This document shows positions 17,106-24,959 of a DNA stretch of 64,000 bases, one piece after another. Position 1 is the stretch's first letter, and each line of letters begins with the position of its first letter. The notes beneath the pieces were generated by a model, which was not told the origin of the DNA, searched no databases, and was given only the letters and a program-made list of their open reading frames with translations. Made by a program: the position numbers and the translations under genes. The DNA comes from Arthrobacter yangruifuii (lineage in GTDB: Bacteria; Actinomycetota; Actinomycetes; Actinomycetales; Micrococcaceae), in assembly GCF_009192775.1 (NCBI RefSeq), contig NZ_VTFX01000001.1:62001-126000 (forward strand), written 5' to 3'.

Positions 17106-17843
17106 TCATCTGGCGAATGTGTGCGTCAGCGGCGCGTTCTTTGTTTTTCTTTTCGACGTCGTCCGCTGGGCACCCAGCAGGACCAGCCCCACCGTCACGG
17201 CCGTGAGCGCCGAATAGGGAACAAAGTGATCCCAGGGATCCACATCCAGCGGCGTCAGGTCCTGAATGGCGTAGAGCACCGAGCCGACGAGGCCGATACC
17301 CAGCAGCCCCGAACCCAGGCGGATCAACAGGGGCCGGCGTCGGTGTGCTGCACTGGCAAAGGCGGGGGCGATGAGACAGGCGGCGATGTATGCCGGATAG
17401 GCCCGGGCGAGAATCCCGTAAAGACCAACCGGCAGTTGCTCGCCGTAATCGCGCAGTCCCGGAGAAGAAACCGGCATGTCCGCTAAACAGAAGAAGACAA
17501 CCGTTAGCACCGCTACCGATGCCAGGACGCAGATACCGATGGGCCCGCGGATAAGCGCGGCCGCCCCGGCAGCGCGGAATGCCGCCGCGGATTTGATCCC
17601 GATAATAAGCACGAAACCGTACAGGGCGAACCGGATCACCAGATTGGCAAGGTTCATTCCGCCCAAAACGCTGTCCACCGCGAGATACACCGAAGATATC
17701 CCCAGGGCGATCGCCGTGGTAAGCAGGACCAAGGCCCAGAAAATCAGCGGGTTGCGTCCCTTAATTGCCAGCGGCAGCCGGACCGCGGCTGAGATGCCCG
17801 CCACCGACAGCGCGACGACTTGAAAAGCCAAAGCAGCATTCAT
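17106..17843 (-). CDS. Multi-spanning membrane protein paired with a regulator gene
   Basis: A 245-residue hydrophobic protein with seven likely helices: ALAFQVVALSVAGISAAVRL at the start, LIFWALVLLTTAIALGISSVYL, LVIRFALYGFVLIIGIKSAAA, IGICVLASVAVLTVVFFCLA, AYIAACLIAPAFASAA, SGLLGIGLVGSVLYAI and SALTAVTVGLVLLGA. No transporter or enzyme motif is recognised. The layout recalls actinobacterial multi-TM proteins encoded beside XRE-type regulators, but I cannot name the family. Its ATG overlaps the regulator stop (ATGA), so the two are made together. The C-terminus is basic (RTTSKRKTK) and probably cytoplasmic. Confidence 0.7.
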   Translation of the reverse strand: MNAALAFQVVALSVAGISAAVRLPLAIKGRNPLIFWALVLLTTAIALGISSVYLAVDSVLGGMNLANLVIRFALYGFVLIIGIKSAAAFRAAGAAALIRGPIGICVLASVAVLTVVFFCLADMPVSSPGLRDYGEQLPVGLYGILARAYPAYIAACLIAPAFASAAHRRRPLLIRLGSGLLGIGLVGSVLYAIQDLTPLDVDPWDHFVPYSALTAVTVGLVLLGAQRTTSKRKTKNAPLTHTFAR

Positions 17844-18604
17844 CCCAGGTTCTCCAAGAGCAATAGTTCGTTTTCCTGATCATGTTCGAACTTTCGTATC
17901 TGCTTCCCCACCCCGTCGAGGCGGTCCCTGGCCAGGAATACGAGCTCGGAATCCGACAGCGCCCGCAGAGCCGCCAGCTGACCGTCCTGGGGCCACCCCG
18001 CCTCGTCGGAAGTTATCAGGCCGGTGGCGACGAGGCCTCCGGTCAGTGACACACCGGCCAGCCGCGCTGCCTCCACCGCCAGCTCGGGTGCGAGGCGTCC
18101 GGCGAGGAGCTGGGCCGAGATATTCTGCGGCGCCACACCCGTCGCCGCGCTGAGCCGCTGGCGCAGGTCACCCGGGTCTACGGCTTCAAACCAGGAGCGG
18201 ATGGCATTGGCGTGGGGGAAACGCACCAGGTCCGGGTAGTCCTGCCTGTCCGTCGGCTGGGACCGGTGGAGAATCATCTGCAGGATGCAGATATAGGAAA
18301 CCTGGCTCAGCAGTTCCGCAGCGCTTGGCCGCCACGGTCCGCCCAGCAGATCGGAGTACTCCTCGAAATCGGAAAGGGCCTCCACCGGGTTCTTCCCGTA
18401 GGCGCGTGCAACCCGGACCACGGTATCCTCGGAGACTTTGCCACGGACAATCTGCTGGCCCAGCGTGGAGCGCTTGATGCCCGTCCGGCGGCAAAGATCG
18501 GCATTGGATTCCCCGGGAGCCGCCGCAGTGCGCCAATTCTGGAAAGACCTGGCAGAAACCGCCAACTTTTGGCCCCCCCCTCGATTGGATTTAGCCGGAC
18601 ACAT
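17840..18604 (-). CDS. HTH-type regulator-like protein with two DNA-binding-like segments
   Basis: Up to 254 residues, soluble. Residues about 33-67 (ADLCRRTGIKRSTLGQQIVRG, then TVVRVARAYG) look like an XRE-type helix-turn-helix. A second similar unit appears about 150-190 (LRQRLSAATGVAPQNISAQL, then PELAVEAARLAGVSLTGGLVATG). The C-terminus is a charged helix (RKFEHDQENELLLLENLG) suited to dimerisation. The start is uncertain: the ATG at 18604 lies three bases after a TATAAT, whereas the TTG at 18565 has a G8 Shine-Dalgarno-like tract seven bases before it. It is co-translated with the multi-TM gene downstream. No peptidase, kinase or toxin motif was seen. Confidence 0.62.
   Translation of the reverse strand: MCPAKSNRGGGQKLAVSARSFQNWRTAAAPGESNADLCRRTGIKRSTLGQQIVRGKVSEDTVVRVARAYGKNPVEALSDFEEYSDLLGGPWRPSAAELLSQVSYICILQMILHRSQPTDRQDYPDLVRFPHANAIRSWFEAVDPGDLRQRLSAATGVAPQNISAQLLAGRLAPELAVEAARLAGVSLTGGLVATGLITSDEAGWPQDGQLAALRALSDSELVFLARDRLDGVGKQIRKFEHDQENELLLLENLG
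18571..18580 (-). promoter_or_regulatory. G8 homopolymer: Shine-Dalgarno-like tract or slippage site at the regulator start
   Basis: Read on the minus strand the sequence is GAGGGGGGGGCC, then AAAAG, then a TTG codon in the regulator frame (18563-18565). If translation starts at the ATG at 18604, the tract encodes three glycines and any one-base slip would knock out the protein. If it starts at TTG, the tract is the ribosome site. Confidence 0.5.
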
Positions 18605-18607
18605 GGA

Positions 18608-18613
18608 ATTATA
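18608..18613 (-). promoter_or_regulatory. TATAAT -10 element of the regulator gene
   Basis: A perfect TATAAT on the minus strand, in GC-rich surroundings, three bases before the first possible ATG. No good -35 is visible at the usual distance. Transcription would begin at or inside that ATG, which favours the downstream TTG start or a leaderless message. A TATACT on the plus strand (18610-18615) overlaps it, so a rightward transcript could start close to 18622. Confidence 0.5.
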
Positions 18614-18622
18614 CTGATGGAA

Positions 18623-18669
18623 CTGGCTTCCCCTTCTGCGTTCCCCCCATATGCAGAGCGGGAAGCCAG
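18623..18669. ncRNA. Long hairpin with a six-cytosine loop (possible small RNA or terminator)
   Basis: CTGGCTTCCCCTTCTGC pairs with GCAGAGCGGGAAGCCAG over 17 positions with one mismatch and one G-U, closing a 13-base loop that contains exactly six C on the plus strand. A plus-strand TATACT at 18610-18615 would start transcription at the foot of the hairpin. C6 loops recall the actinobacterial 6C RNA, but that motif has two such hairpins and only one is seen here. It also lies directly after the GNAT gene on the minus strand and could simply be its terminator. Confidence 0.4.
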
Positions 18670-18727
18670 CTTCAATTAAGGCGCGTTTCCCGGCCGCCCT
18701 GCCCGTGAGGACGCTGCGGGCCCGCCG

Positions 18728-19027
18728 TCAGTCCTGCGGCCATGACACGTGATGGCTGTATTCCGGGTGTTTTTTCAGGTACGCAGCCATGTAGGAGCAG
18801 TACGGCTTGATCCGCCCTCCGCCGCTGACAATGTCCTCCACTGCGTATTTTGCCAGGCGGGAAGAGTAGCCCTGATGCCGGTAATCCGATTCCATCTCGG
18901 TATGGGTCAGCGCCACGGAATCCGAGTCCTCCTCGTATTCGGCAATCCCCACAAGTGCGCCGTCCAGCCGCAGCTCGTACCTGCCCAGTCCCTCGTTGCG
19001 TGAGATGCGGATGTCTTTGCTAGTCAT
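18728..19027 (-). CDS. Small GNAT-type N-acetyltransferase (YidJ/COG2388-like)
   Basis: A 99-residue protein. The order GRYELRLDGALVGIAEYEED, then ALTHTEMESDYRHQGYSSRLAKYAVED, then YCSYMAAYLKKHPEY is that of the short GNAT-like COG2388 family, with RHQGYSSRL standing in for the acetyl-CoA loop. The acceptor is unknown. The ATG at 19027 is used; a longer frame adds an Arg-rich stretch without support. Confidence 0.8.
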   Translation of the reverse strand: MTSKDIRISRNEGLGRYELRLDGALVGIAEYEEDSDSVALTHTEMESDYRHQGYSSRLAKYAVEDIVSGGGRIKPYCSYMAAYLKKHPEYSHHVSWPQD

Positions 19028-19076
19028 GGGCAGAGACTGCCACGCATTTCCCCGGCGGTCCAGCGGTACGCGGCGC

Positions 19077-19640
19077 TTATGCAGCGCGGCCGCCGCCGGC
19101 TGCTTCTTCCGCACTGCGGAGCGAATCCTCCAACGCCGCGACTGCATCCGCATAGGCCGCCGCCTCCGCTGCGGTGGCTGCTTCCGGCCTCAGTTGTTCA
19201 GCGGCCTTTAAGGCCCGGATGAAATTCCGTGTTTCCGGCGCGCCCACGTCGAGCAGCTGCGGGTGCTCCGCCGCCAGCCAGGGGTCCAGCTCATAAGCGC
19301 TCCAGCGGGCCATGACATCACGGTGACGGGTTGCTGCGGCAGTGACAGCGGCCTCCAGTTGCCGGCGCTCACGGTTCCGGCGTCGGCGGCGGTCGCGTCC
19401 CACGGTCCAGAACGACGCCGCCAGGGCGCCTGCCACCACCACCAGACCGACAGCCGCCGATCCGGCGGGCGTGGCGCTCACGGCCCAGGCAGCGGTCAGG
19501 AGAACAGCCAGGAACCCGGTCAAACCGGCCCAGAACAGGCCTTCACCGTCCCGGGTCCGCAGGGCCCGGTCTATCCCGGCAGCAGCGGCAGCCAGCACCG
19601 TCACCAACAGCAACAGCGGAAGAACCACTGAAAAAACCAT
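19077..19640 (-). CDS. Membrane-anchored protein of unknown function
   Basis: A 187-residue protein: an N-terminal membrane helix (VFSVVLPLLLLVTVLAAAAAG), two further hydrophobic segments to about residue 82, a basic linker (GRDRRRRRNRERR) and a soluble alanine-rich helical C-terminal region. No family recognised. The start at ATG 19640 has GGGGGAGGAAC six bases upstream. It is divergent from the iron redox enzyme gene, with 182 bases between the starts. Confidence 0.6.
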   Translation of the reverse strand: MVFSVVLPLLLLVTVLAAAAAGIDRALRTRDGEGLFWAGLTGFLAVLLTAAWAVSATPAGSAAVGLVVVAGALAASFWTVGRDRRRRRNRERRQLEAAVTAAATRHRDVMARWSAYELDPWLAAEHPQLLDVGAPETRNFIRALKAAEQLRPEAATAAEAAAYADAVAALEDSLRSAEEAAGGGRAA

Positions 19641-19822
19641 GCCTGTTCCTCCCCCGATGACTTGCCCGCCTGCTGCATCGCTGACTCCATTGCACCGAAC
19701 CGCGCCGCAAAGGTCAATGCCGTCGCCGTCCGCTCCGCACGGCCGGGCAGGGCCATAGCAAGTATGCTGACCTCTGGATTTATTCCATCTGCCCGCCGAA
19801 AAAGCGCCCTGTAAGGAAAGCA

Positions 19823-20905
19823 ATGAAGATTCCCGCCCCGAGAGGGCATGTCAGCGCCACCCTGATCGACCTTCTGCTGACCCGCGGCCCCGGCCGCGAG
19901 CACTCCTACGAGACCCTGAACCTGCTGGTGGACGAGGCTCTGGCCGCCACCCCGGATCTGCTGCGGGACGAAGACCTCCAGCTGACCCTGTTCTGCCTGT
20001 ATGAACTGCACTACAGCGGGCTGGACGGGGTGGAGGACGCCGCCGAGTGGGATCCCGAACTGATCCGGGTGCGGGCACGGCTGGAGGCTGCCTTCGAGGG
20101 TGTGCTGCGCCGTACCGTGCCCGTCCCCGAGCTGCCGTCACCGGAAAGCGAAGCCGTCGCCAAGACGCTCTTCGATCTGGCCGCCGACGACGACGGCCCC
20201 AGCGTCTCCCGTTTCATTGCCGGCAAGGCCAGCGTGGAACAGCTGCGCGAATTCCTGATCCTGCGCTCGGTCTACCAACTGAAGGAAGCGGATCCGCACA
20301 GCTGGGCCATTCCGCGCCTGCCGGTGGGCCGCGCAAAGGCAGCATTGATCGAAATCCAGGCGGATGAATACGGCGGCGGGCGGGTCGAACGGATGCACTC
20401 AAAGCTGTTCGGCACCACCATGGAAGGCCTTGGCCTCGATTCCGGCTACGGGTATTACATTGACCTGGTGCCGGCCCTGACCCTGGCCTCCTCCAACGCG
20501 ATGTCGCTCTTCGGGCTGAACCGCCGGCTGCGCGGTGCCATTGCCGGGCACCTGGCGGCGTTCGAGATGACGTCCTCCATTCCCAACTCGTTCTACGCCC
20601 GCGGCTTCCGCCGGCACGGATTCAGCGACGACGTCACCTACTACTTCGATGAACACGTGGAAGCAGATGCCGTGCACGAACAAATTGCCGCACGGGATCT
20701 GGCCGGCGGCCTGGCCGCGGCTGAGCCTGAGCTGCTGGCAGACATCATTTTCGGTGCCGCCACGGTCCTGGCCCTTGATGCGCTGCTGGGCGAAGACCAG
20801 CTTCGGGCCTGGAAGGCCGGCGAATCCGCGCTCCTGGCACCCCTGGCGCATGGCGCGCCGGCTGAACCGGCAGTATCCGCCGCTGCCGCCGGGGCAACGG
20901 CGTGA
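19823..20905 (+). CDS. Iron-containing redox enzyme family protein (heme-oxygenase-like diiron oxidase fold)
   Basis: A 360-residue soluble protein. The all-helical C-terminal two thirds (from about residue 125) carry the spaced His/Glu/Asp residues of the heme-oxygenase-like diiron oxidase group: EADPHSWAIPRL, then IEIQADEYGGGRVERMHSKLF, then a later FYARGFRRHG and YFDEHVEADAVHEQIA. Relatives oxidise small metabolites such as fatty acids or amino-acid derivatives with dioxygen. The substrate here is unknown. The ATG has AAGGAAAG upstream. Its TGA overlaps the GTG of a CDGSH iron-sulfur gene (GTGA), so the two form a coupled pair, which suggests the CDGSH protein supplies electrons or iron-sulfur chemistry. 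Confidence 0.78.
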   Translation: MKIPAPRGHVSATLIDLLLTRGPGREHSYETLNLLVDEALAATPDLLRDEDLQLTLFCLYELHYSGLDGVEDAAEWDPELIRVRARLEAAFEGVLRRTVPVPELPSPESEAVAKTLFDLAADDDGPSVSRFIAGKASVEQLREFLILRSVYQLKEADPHSWAIPRLPVGRAKAALIEIQADEYGGGRVERMHSKLFGTTMEGLGLDSGYGYYIDLVPALTLASSNAMSLFGLNRRLRGAIAGHLAAFEMTSSIPNSFYARGFRRHGFSDDVTYYFDEHVEADAVHEQIAARDLAGGLAAAEPELLADIIFGAATVLALDALLGEDQLRAWKAGESALLAPLAHGAPAEPAVSAAAAGATA

Positions 20906-21249
20906 GCGCCCCTGAAACCGGGTCTCCTGCCGACGACGGCTCCGTACCGGCTGCCGCAGCAACAGGGACCGACGACGCCGCTCCCTGGCAGAAGCGGGAA
21001 GGCACCCCTCCCGCCTCCGTTGTGGCCTGCCCCAACGGTCCCCTGCTGATCCGCGGAGACTTTGAGATTGTCACGCCGGACGGGGTTCCCGTGCCCCGGG
21101 ACCGGGAAACCGTGGCCTTGTGCCGCTGCGGCGGCTCGGCCATCAAGCCCTACTGCGACGGCACCCACAAGCTGATGAAGTTCGATACCAGCCGCCGTCG
21201 TCCGGTGCCGGAACCTGCGCGCAGGGCCGCGGAAGACGCCGCCGGATAA
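20902..21249 (+). CDS. CDGSH iron-sulfur domain protein
   Basis: A 115-residue protein. After a disordered Ala/Pro-rich N-terminus of about 35 residues comes a single CDGSH domain, ending LCRCGGSAIKPYCDGTHK (about residues 73-90). This supplies the three cysteines and one histidine that bind a labile 2Fe-2S cluster. Such proteins act in redox and iron homeostasis. The GTG start overlaps the upstream gene by four bases. A perfect terminator follows within 50 bases. Confidence 0.88.
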   Translation: MSAPETGSPADDGSVPAAAATGTDDAAPWQKREGTPPASVVACPNGPLLIRGDFEIVTPDGVPVPRDRETVALCRCGGSAIKPYCDGTHKLMKFDTSRRRPVPEPARRAAEDAAG

Positions 21250-21296
21250 CCGGAGCAGGACACGGAATCCCCACAGCAAACACGCTGGGACAAAAG

Positions 21297-21329
21297 AAAC
21301 GGCTTGCCTTCAATGAAGGCAAGCCGTTT
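21297..21329. terminator. Bidirectional terminator between the CDGSH gene and tRNA-Lys
   Basis: AAACGGCTTGCCTTC, loop AAT, then the exact complement ending GTTT: a 15-bp perfect stem with A and T tracts on its two sides. It serves the rightward CDGSH gene and the leftward tRNA, whose 3-prime end is five bases away. Confidence 0.9.
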
Positions 21330-21334
21330 CAGTA

Positions 21335-21410
21335 TGGTGCGCCCAGCAGGGCTCGAACCTGCGACCCACGACTTAAAAGGACGTTGCTCTACCAACTGAG
21401 CTATAGGCGC
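21335..21410 (-). tRNA. tRNA-Lys (anticodon TTT)
   Basis: Read on the minus strand, a 76-base cloverleaf starts GCGCCTA and ends TGGGCGC plus A and an encoded CCA. The D arm reads AGCTCAGTTGGTAGAGC, the anticodon loop is CTTTTAA (anticodon TTT), and the T arm contains GGTTCGAGCCC. All stems pair well. It stands alone; no attachment-site duplication or integrase is near it. Confidence 0.97.
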
Positions 21411-21560
21411 TCCACCGACCCGCGGCTTTCAACAGCATGCGGACCGACTGTCCCACTTTATCGCACACCACACAGATCGTGGAAAACCAGGTCCCCGGGC
21501 GCTTCACGGCGCCGCGGAGACCACCTCGATTCGATGCAGATCCCGGAGTATTCTTCGAAT

Positions 21561-22202
21561 ATGAGTGAGTCCAATTCAGCGCCGCGTCATCACAAGCCAA
21601 AGCCTCTAGCACCAGTGGACTTCGCCAACTTCCCCGGCGGTGCCGATCCGGCACGCGTTTCGGAGGCGGCCCACCTGGCTGCCCAGGCACTCGTCCACCA
21701 CGGCCGCGCCAGTACCGATCCGGAGGTCACCCGCCGCCTGGTGGAACTGGCGGACCAGCAGGGGCTGGAAGCCGTGGCCGAGATGTGGGCCGAAAGCCCC
21801 GCCCGGTCCCTGCCCGGGGCGCTCTGGCGTCTCTATGCGCTCCGCGCGTCCATCCAGCAGAATCCGGAACGGATCGCTTCCTTCTATTCGGCGGGCAAGG
21901 ACGTCGCCCAGGTCTCCAAGGTGGTGGCCGGGGTAGCCGAACCCCTGGGCGCCGACGAGGTCCGGATCATGGCCGACACCATCCTCTCCGGTGCCTTTGA
22001 GGGGGATTTCGACGTCGCACTGGAGCGTTTCGCCGCGTTCTGCCGGGTAGTGGCGCTCGGCCAGGCCAACCACGCCGATTCCTCCGAGGCCTCCAACGGC
22101 GAGCGCGCCACTCTCCTGACCCGCAATGCACGCCAGCTGGTCCGTACGGCCGAGGATCTGGAGCATTCGGCAGCAGCCTGGCGGCGCGGAGAACTCGACT
22201 AA
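21561..22202 (+). CDS. Conserved helical protein of unknown function upstream of the phosphate genes
   Basis: A 213-residue soluble protein, mostly alpha-helical, with a proline-rich basic N-terminus (APRHHKPKPLAPVDFANFPGG) and a charged C-terminal helix ending AWRRGELD. Nothing in it matches a domain I know; similar actinobacterial proteins are sometimes labelled DNA-binding, which I cannot confirm from sequence. The ATG at 21561 lies in an AT-richer patch. A stem-loop after its stop separates it from the DUF47-pit pair. Confidence 0.6.
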   Translation: MSESNSAPRHHKPKPLAPVDFANFPGGADPARVSEAAHLAAQALVHHGRASTDPEVTRRLVELADQQGLEAVAEMWAESPARSLPGALWRLYALRASIQQNPERIASFYSAGKDVAQVSKVVAGVAEPLGADEVRIMADTILSGAFEGDFDVALERFAAFCRVVALGQANHADSSEASNGERATLLTRNARQLVRTAEDLEHSAAAWRRGELD

Positions 22203-22211
22203 AGGCCGGAC

Positions 22212-22259
22212 GGCAGTGGCGGCACCCGCCGTGGCGCGGGCCACAGTCCCGCCACTGCC
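22212..22259 (+). terminator. Stem-loop after the helical protein gene
   Basis: GGCAGTGGCGG pairs perfectly with CCGCCACTGCC across a 26-base interior that itself folds (CGCGGG region). Position directly after the stop supports a terminator role. The 320 bases from 22203 to 22522 hold no gene; a TTGACA at 22272-22277 followed by AT-rich TAGAAAACT may be the promoter of the DUF47-pit pair. Confidence 0.6.
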
Positions 22260-22522
22260 CGCCGGACCGTGTTGACATCAACGGCCGAGAGTAGAAAACT
22301 GAAATTGGTGTCGGACTGCGGAACCCCCGGGCTTCAACTCTGAGCCGCTTCGAGCGGCCTTCCGCCGAGAGGCGCTCCCGGTCCGGCACCGTTACTCTTT
22401 CCCCCGACTGATCTGCAGCGGGAGTGAATCGCGGACCTGATCGTCCCGCCAGAGTACCCATCGGATACGCTTGGCGCTGTGAGAATTGATGCCGCTCCCC
22501 CAGCCCACGTGCTGCCGTCCGC

Positions 22523-23140
22523 ATGAAACTCCAGCTGTTTCCCCAGGAAAACGCCGGCCTCGAGCTGCTTTCGCGCATGGCGTCGCAGCTTTTGCGCGGC
22601 ACGGCGGTGCTGGCCGAGATTCTCGGTGCCGATCCGGAGGAATTCGACCGGCTCACCGAGCAGCTGCACCAGATTGATGCCGAGACCATCGATCTGCACT
22701 TCGCCCTGATGACGCAGATGCGGACCAGCTTCATCAACCCGCTGCCCCGCGAGGACCTGTATGAGCTGTCTCTGGTCCTGATGTCCGCCATGGAGTGCCT
22801 AGACGCCTCCGCGGAAACCATCTCCCTCTATAAACTCAGCGGCGTGTCCCGGCGTGCTTCGGAGCAGCTGGAAGTCATCGGCCGGCAGGCCGAACTCACC
22901 GCCTCCGCCGTGCGCCGGCTCGCCTCGCTGGAGGATCTGGAAGAGTACTGGATCGAGATGCTCCGGCTGGCCAGGCGGGCCGAGCGGTCCCGGCGGATCT
23001 GGGTGGCGGAGCTGATGCGCGAGTACAAACCGCTGGCCTATGCCAGGCACCGGGACCTGGCCGACCAGTTGTCCGGAACCTCCGCCGAGCTCCGCCGTGC
23101 AGCCACTTTTGTGGGCGGCATCCTCGTTCGGGAATCCTAG
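22523..23140 (+). CDS. DUF47 (PhoU-like) phosphate transport accessory protein
   Basis: A 205-residue all-helical protein of the PhoU-like DUF47 family, thought to control the activity of the Pit transporter encoded beside it. It opens MKLQLFPQENAGLELLSRMA, with LHQIDAETIDLHFALM and the REDLYELSLVLMSAMECLD stretch giving the spaced acidic metal sites. The ATG is the first methionine in frame. The stop is one base from the GTG of the transporter, so the two are coupled. Confidence 0.9.
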   Translation: MKLQLFPQENAGLELLSRMASQLLRGTAVLAEILGADPEEFDRLTEQLHQIDAETIDLHFALMTQMRTSFINPLPREDLYELSLVLMSAMECLDASAETISLYKLSGVSRRASEQLEVIGRQAELTASAVRRLASLEDLEEYWIEMLRLARRAERSRRIWVAELMREYKPLAYARHRDLADQLSGTSAELRRAATFVGGILVRES

Positions 23141-23141
23141 G

Positions 23142-24152
23142 GTGGCCACCGTCCTTCTGGCGGGTGTTGTCCTGCTTGCCGGGGGCTACGCCTTCCTCAA
23201 CGGCTTCCATGACGCCTCCAACTCGGTGGCCACCTCTGTCCGCACCAGGGCGCTGACGCCCAGCGTGGCCATCGTCCTGGCTTCTTTCTTCAACCTTCTC
23301 GGAGCCCTGGTCAGCACTGCCCTGGCCGTTGTCCTGACCGTGCGGTTTGTGGATCTCCCGGCGGGTCCCGAGGGCCTGGGCATCCTGATGGCCGGGCTGC
23401 TGGCAGCCTGCGGCTGGGGCGTGTGGACCTGGTGGCGGCGGATGCCGTCTTCTTCCACCCACGCCCTCGTAGGCGGGCTGGTGGGCTCCGGTGCGGCCTC
23501 AACCCTGGTGGGCGGCCGGAATATCGCTGAGTCCTACCGGCTGATCTGGGAGCAGATAGCACTGCCGCTGCTGCTCTCGCCGGTCATAGCCTTTGCACTG
23601 GCGTACCTGCTGGTTTTCCCGGCCACCTGGCTGATGCGTTACAGCTCGCCCCGGCGCGGCGACGCGGGAAACCGGATAGCGCAGTCCGTGTTCACTTCCG
23701 CCTTCTCCCTGGGGCACGGCATCCAGGACGGGCAGCGGACCATGGCCGTGGTGGTGCTCGCACTGCTGGCGGCGGGGCAGACCGGTGACACCGGCATTCC
23801 CCTCTGGGTACAGCTTTTCGCGGCACTGGCCCTGGCCGGCGGCACCCTCTTCGGCGGCTGGCGGATCACCCATACGCTGGGTTACCGGCTGGTGCGGATG
23901 GACCCGCTGCGCGGCATGAGCGCCCAGGCGGTCAGTTCCGCCATGCTTTTCCTGGGAGCACTGTGGCTGCACATCCCGCTCTCCAGCACCCAGACCATGA
24001 CATCGGCCATCGTGGGTGCCGGCACCAACCAGCGCTTTTCCACCGTGCGCCTGATCCCGCTGCGGGAAATCCTCGTCACCTGGCTGGTCACGGCACCCGT
24101 GACCGCAGTGCTCGGCGGGATTTTCCTGCTGGCCCTCAGCCCGCTCCTGTAG
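23142..24152 (+). CDS. pit: Low-affinity inorganic phosphate transporter, PiT family
   Basis: A 336-residue inner-membrane carrier that takes up metal-phosphate complexes with protons. The signature GFHDASNSVATSV occurs at about residues 20-32 in the first half, and the second-half counterpart is FSLGHGIQDGQRTMAVV. About ten helices are visible. The GTG start lies one base after the DUF47 stop. At 336 residues it is on the short side for PiT proteins. It ends three bases from the convergent pstB. Confidence 0.93.
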   Translation: MATVLLAGVVLLAGGYAFLNGFHDASNSVATSVRTRALTPSVAIVLASFFNLLGALVSTALAVVLTVRFVDLPAGPEGLGILMAGLLAACGWGVWTWWRRMPSSSTHALVGGLVGSGAASTLVGGRNIAESYRLIWEQIALPLLLSPVIAFALAYLLVFPATWLMRYSSPRRGDAGNRIAQSVFTSAFSLGHGIQDGQRTMAVVVLALLAAGQTGDTGIPLWVQLFAALALAGGTLFGGWRITHTLGYRLVRMDPLRGMSAQAVSSAMLFLGALWLHIPLSSTQTMTSAIVGAGTNQRFSTVRLIPLREILVTWLVTAPVTAVLGGIFLLALSPLL

Positions 24153-24155
24153 CGC

Positions 24156-24935
24156 CTACCCGAAACGGCCGGATACGTAGTCTTCCGTGGCCTGTTCGGC
24201 CGGATTGCTGAAAATCACCGGGGTATCCGCGTATTCGATGAGGCGGCCGGGTTTGCCGGTGCCGGCGATGTTGAAGAAAGCGGTCTTATCCGAAACCCGG
24301 GCGGCCTGCTGCATATTGTGCGTCACGATCACCACCGTGTATTCGCTCTTGAGTTCCTCGATGAGGTCCTCAATGGCCAGCGTGGAGATCGGGTCGAGGG
24401 CGGAGCAGGGTTCGTCCATCAGGATCACCTCCGGGGAGACCGCAATGGCACGGGCTATGCACAGGCGCTGCTGCTGGCCGCCGGAAAGCCCGGAGCCGGG
24501 CTTGTCCAGGCGGTCCCGGACCTCCTTCCAGAGGTTGGCTCCGGTGAGGGATTTTTCCACGAGGGCATCGGCGTCGGACTTCGAAATCCGCTTGTTGTTC
24601 AGTTTCACGCCCGCCAGCACGTTGTCCCGGATGGACATGGTGGGAAACGGGTTGGGCCGCTGGAAGACCATGCCCACATGGCTGCGGACGGTCACCGGAT
24701 CAACTCCGGGACCGTAGAGGTTCTCGCCGTCCAGCAGCACTTCCCCTTCCACGCGGGCGCCGGGAAGGACCTCGTGCATCCGGTTCAGGGTCCGCAGGAA
24801 GGTGGACTTGCCGCAGCCGGAGGGGCCGATGAAGGCGGTCACGGAGCGGGGTTCGATATTGATGTTGACATCCTGGACGGCAAGGAAGTTTCCGTAATAG
24901 ACGTTCAGGTCTTTGACGTCGATGCGCTTGGACAT
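24156..24935 (-). CDS. pstB: Phosphate ABC transporter ATP-binding protein
   Basis: A 259-residue ATPase of the high-affinity phosphate importer. Walker [10 protein letters not shown], the Q-loop VFQRPNPFP, the [14 protein letters not shown] signature and Walker [13 protein letters not shown] are all present, followed by the VTHNMQQA switch histidine. The frame opens at a TTG 12 bases upstream, but the ATG at 24935 has GAAGGAA at the right distance. Last gene of the leftward pstSCAB operon. Confidence 0.96.
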   Translation of the reverse strand: MSKRIDVKDLNVYYGNFLAVQDVNINIEPRSVTAFIGPSGCGKSTFLRTLNRMHEVLPGARVEGEVLLDGENLYGPGVDPVTVRSHVGMVFQRPNPFPTMSIRDNVLAGVKLNNKRISKSDADALVEKSLTGANLWKEVRDRLDKPGSGLSGGQQQRLCIARAIAVSPEVILMDEPCSALDPISTLAIEDLIEELKSEYTVVIVTHNMQQAARVSDKTAFFNIAGTGKPGRLIEYADTPVIFSNPAEQATEDYVSGRFG

Positions 24936-24959
24936 GGATTCCTTCAATCGAAGCTGAGG

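Noticed and set aside
17106-18604. Toxin-antitoxin reading of the regulator/membrane pair
   Set aside because: The membrane partner is a large seven-helix protein without pore-toxin features, and no RNase, kinase or ImmA-type protease motif is present.
21335-21410. tRNA-Lys as a possible integration site
   Set aside because: No integrase, no duplicated tRNA 3-prime end and no change in gene character on either side were seen.
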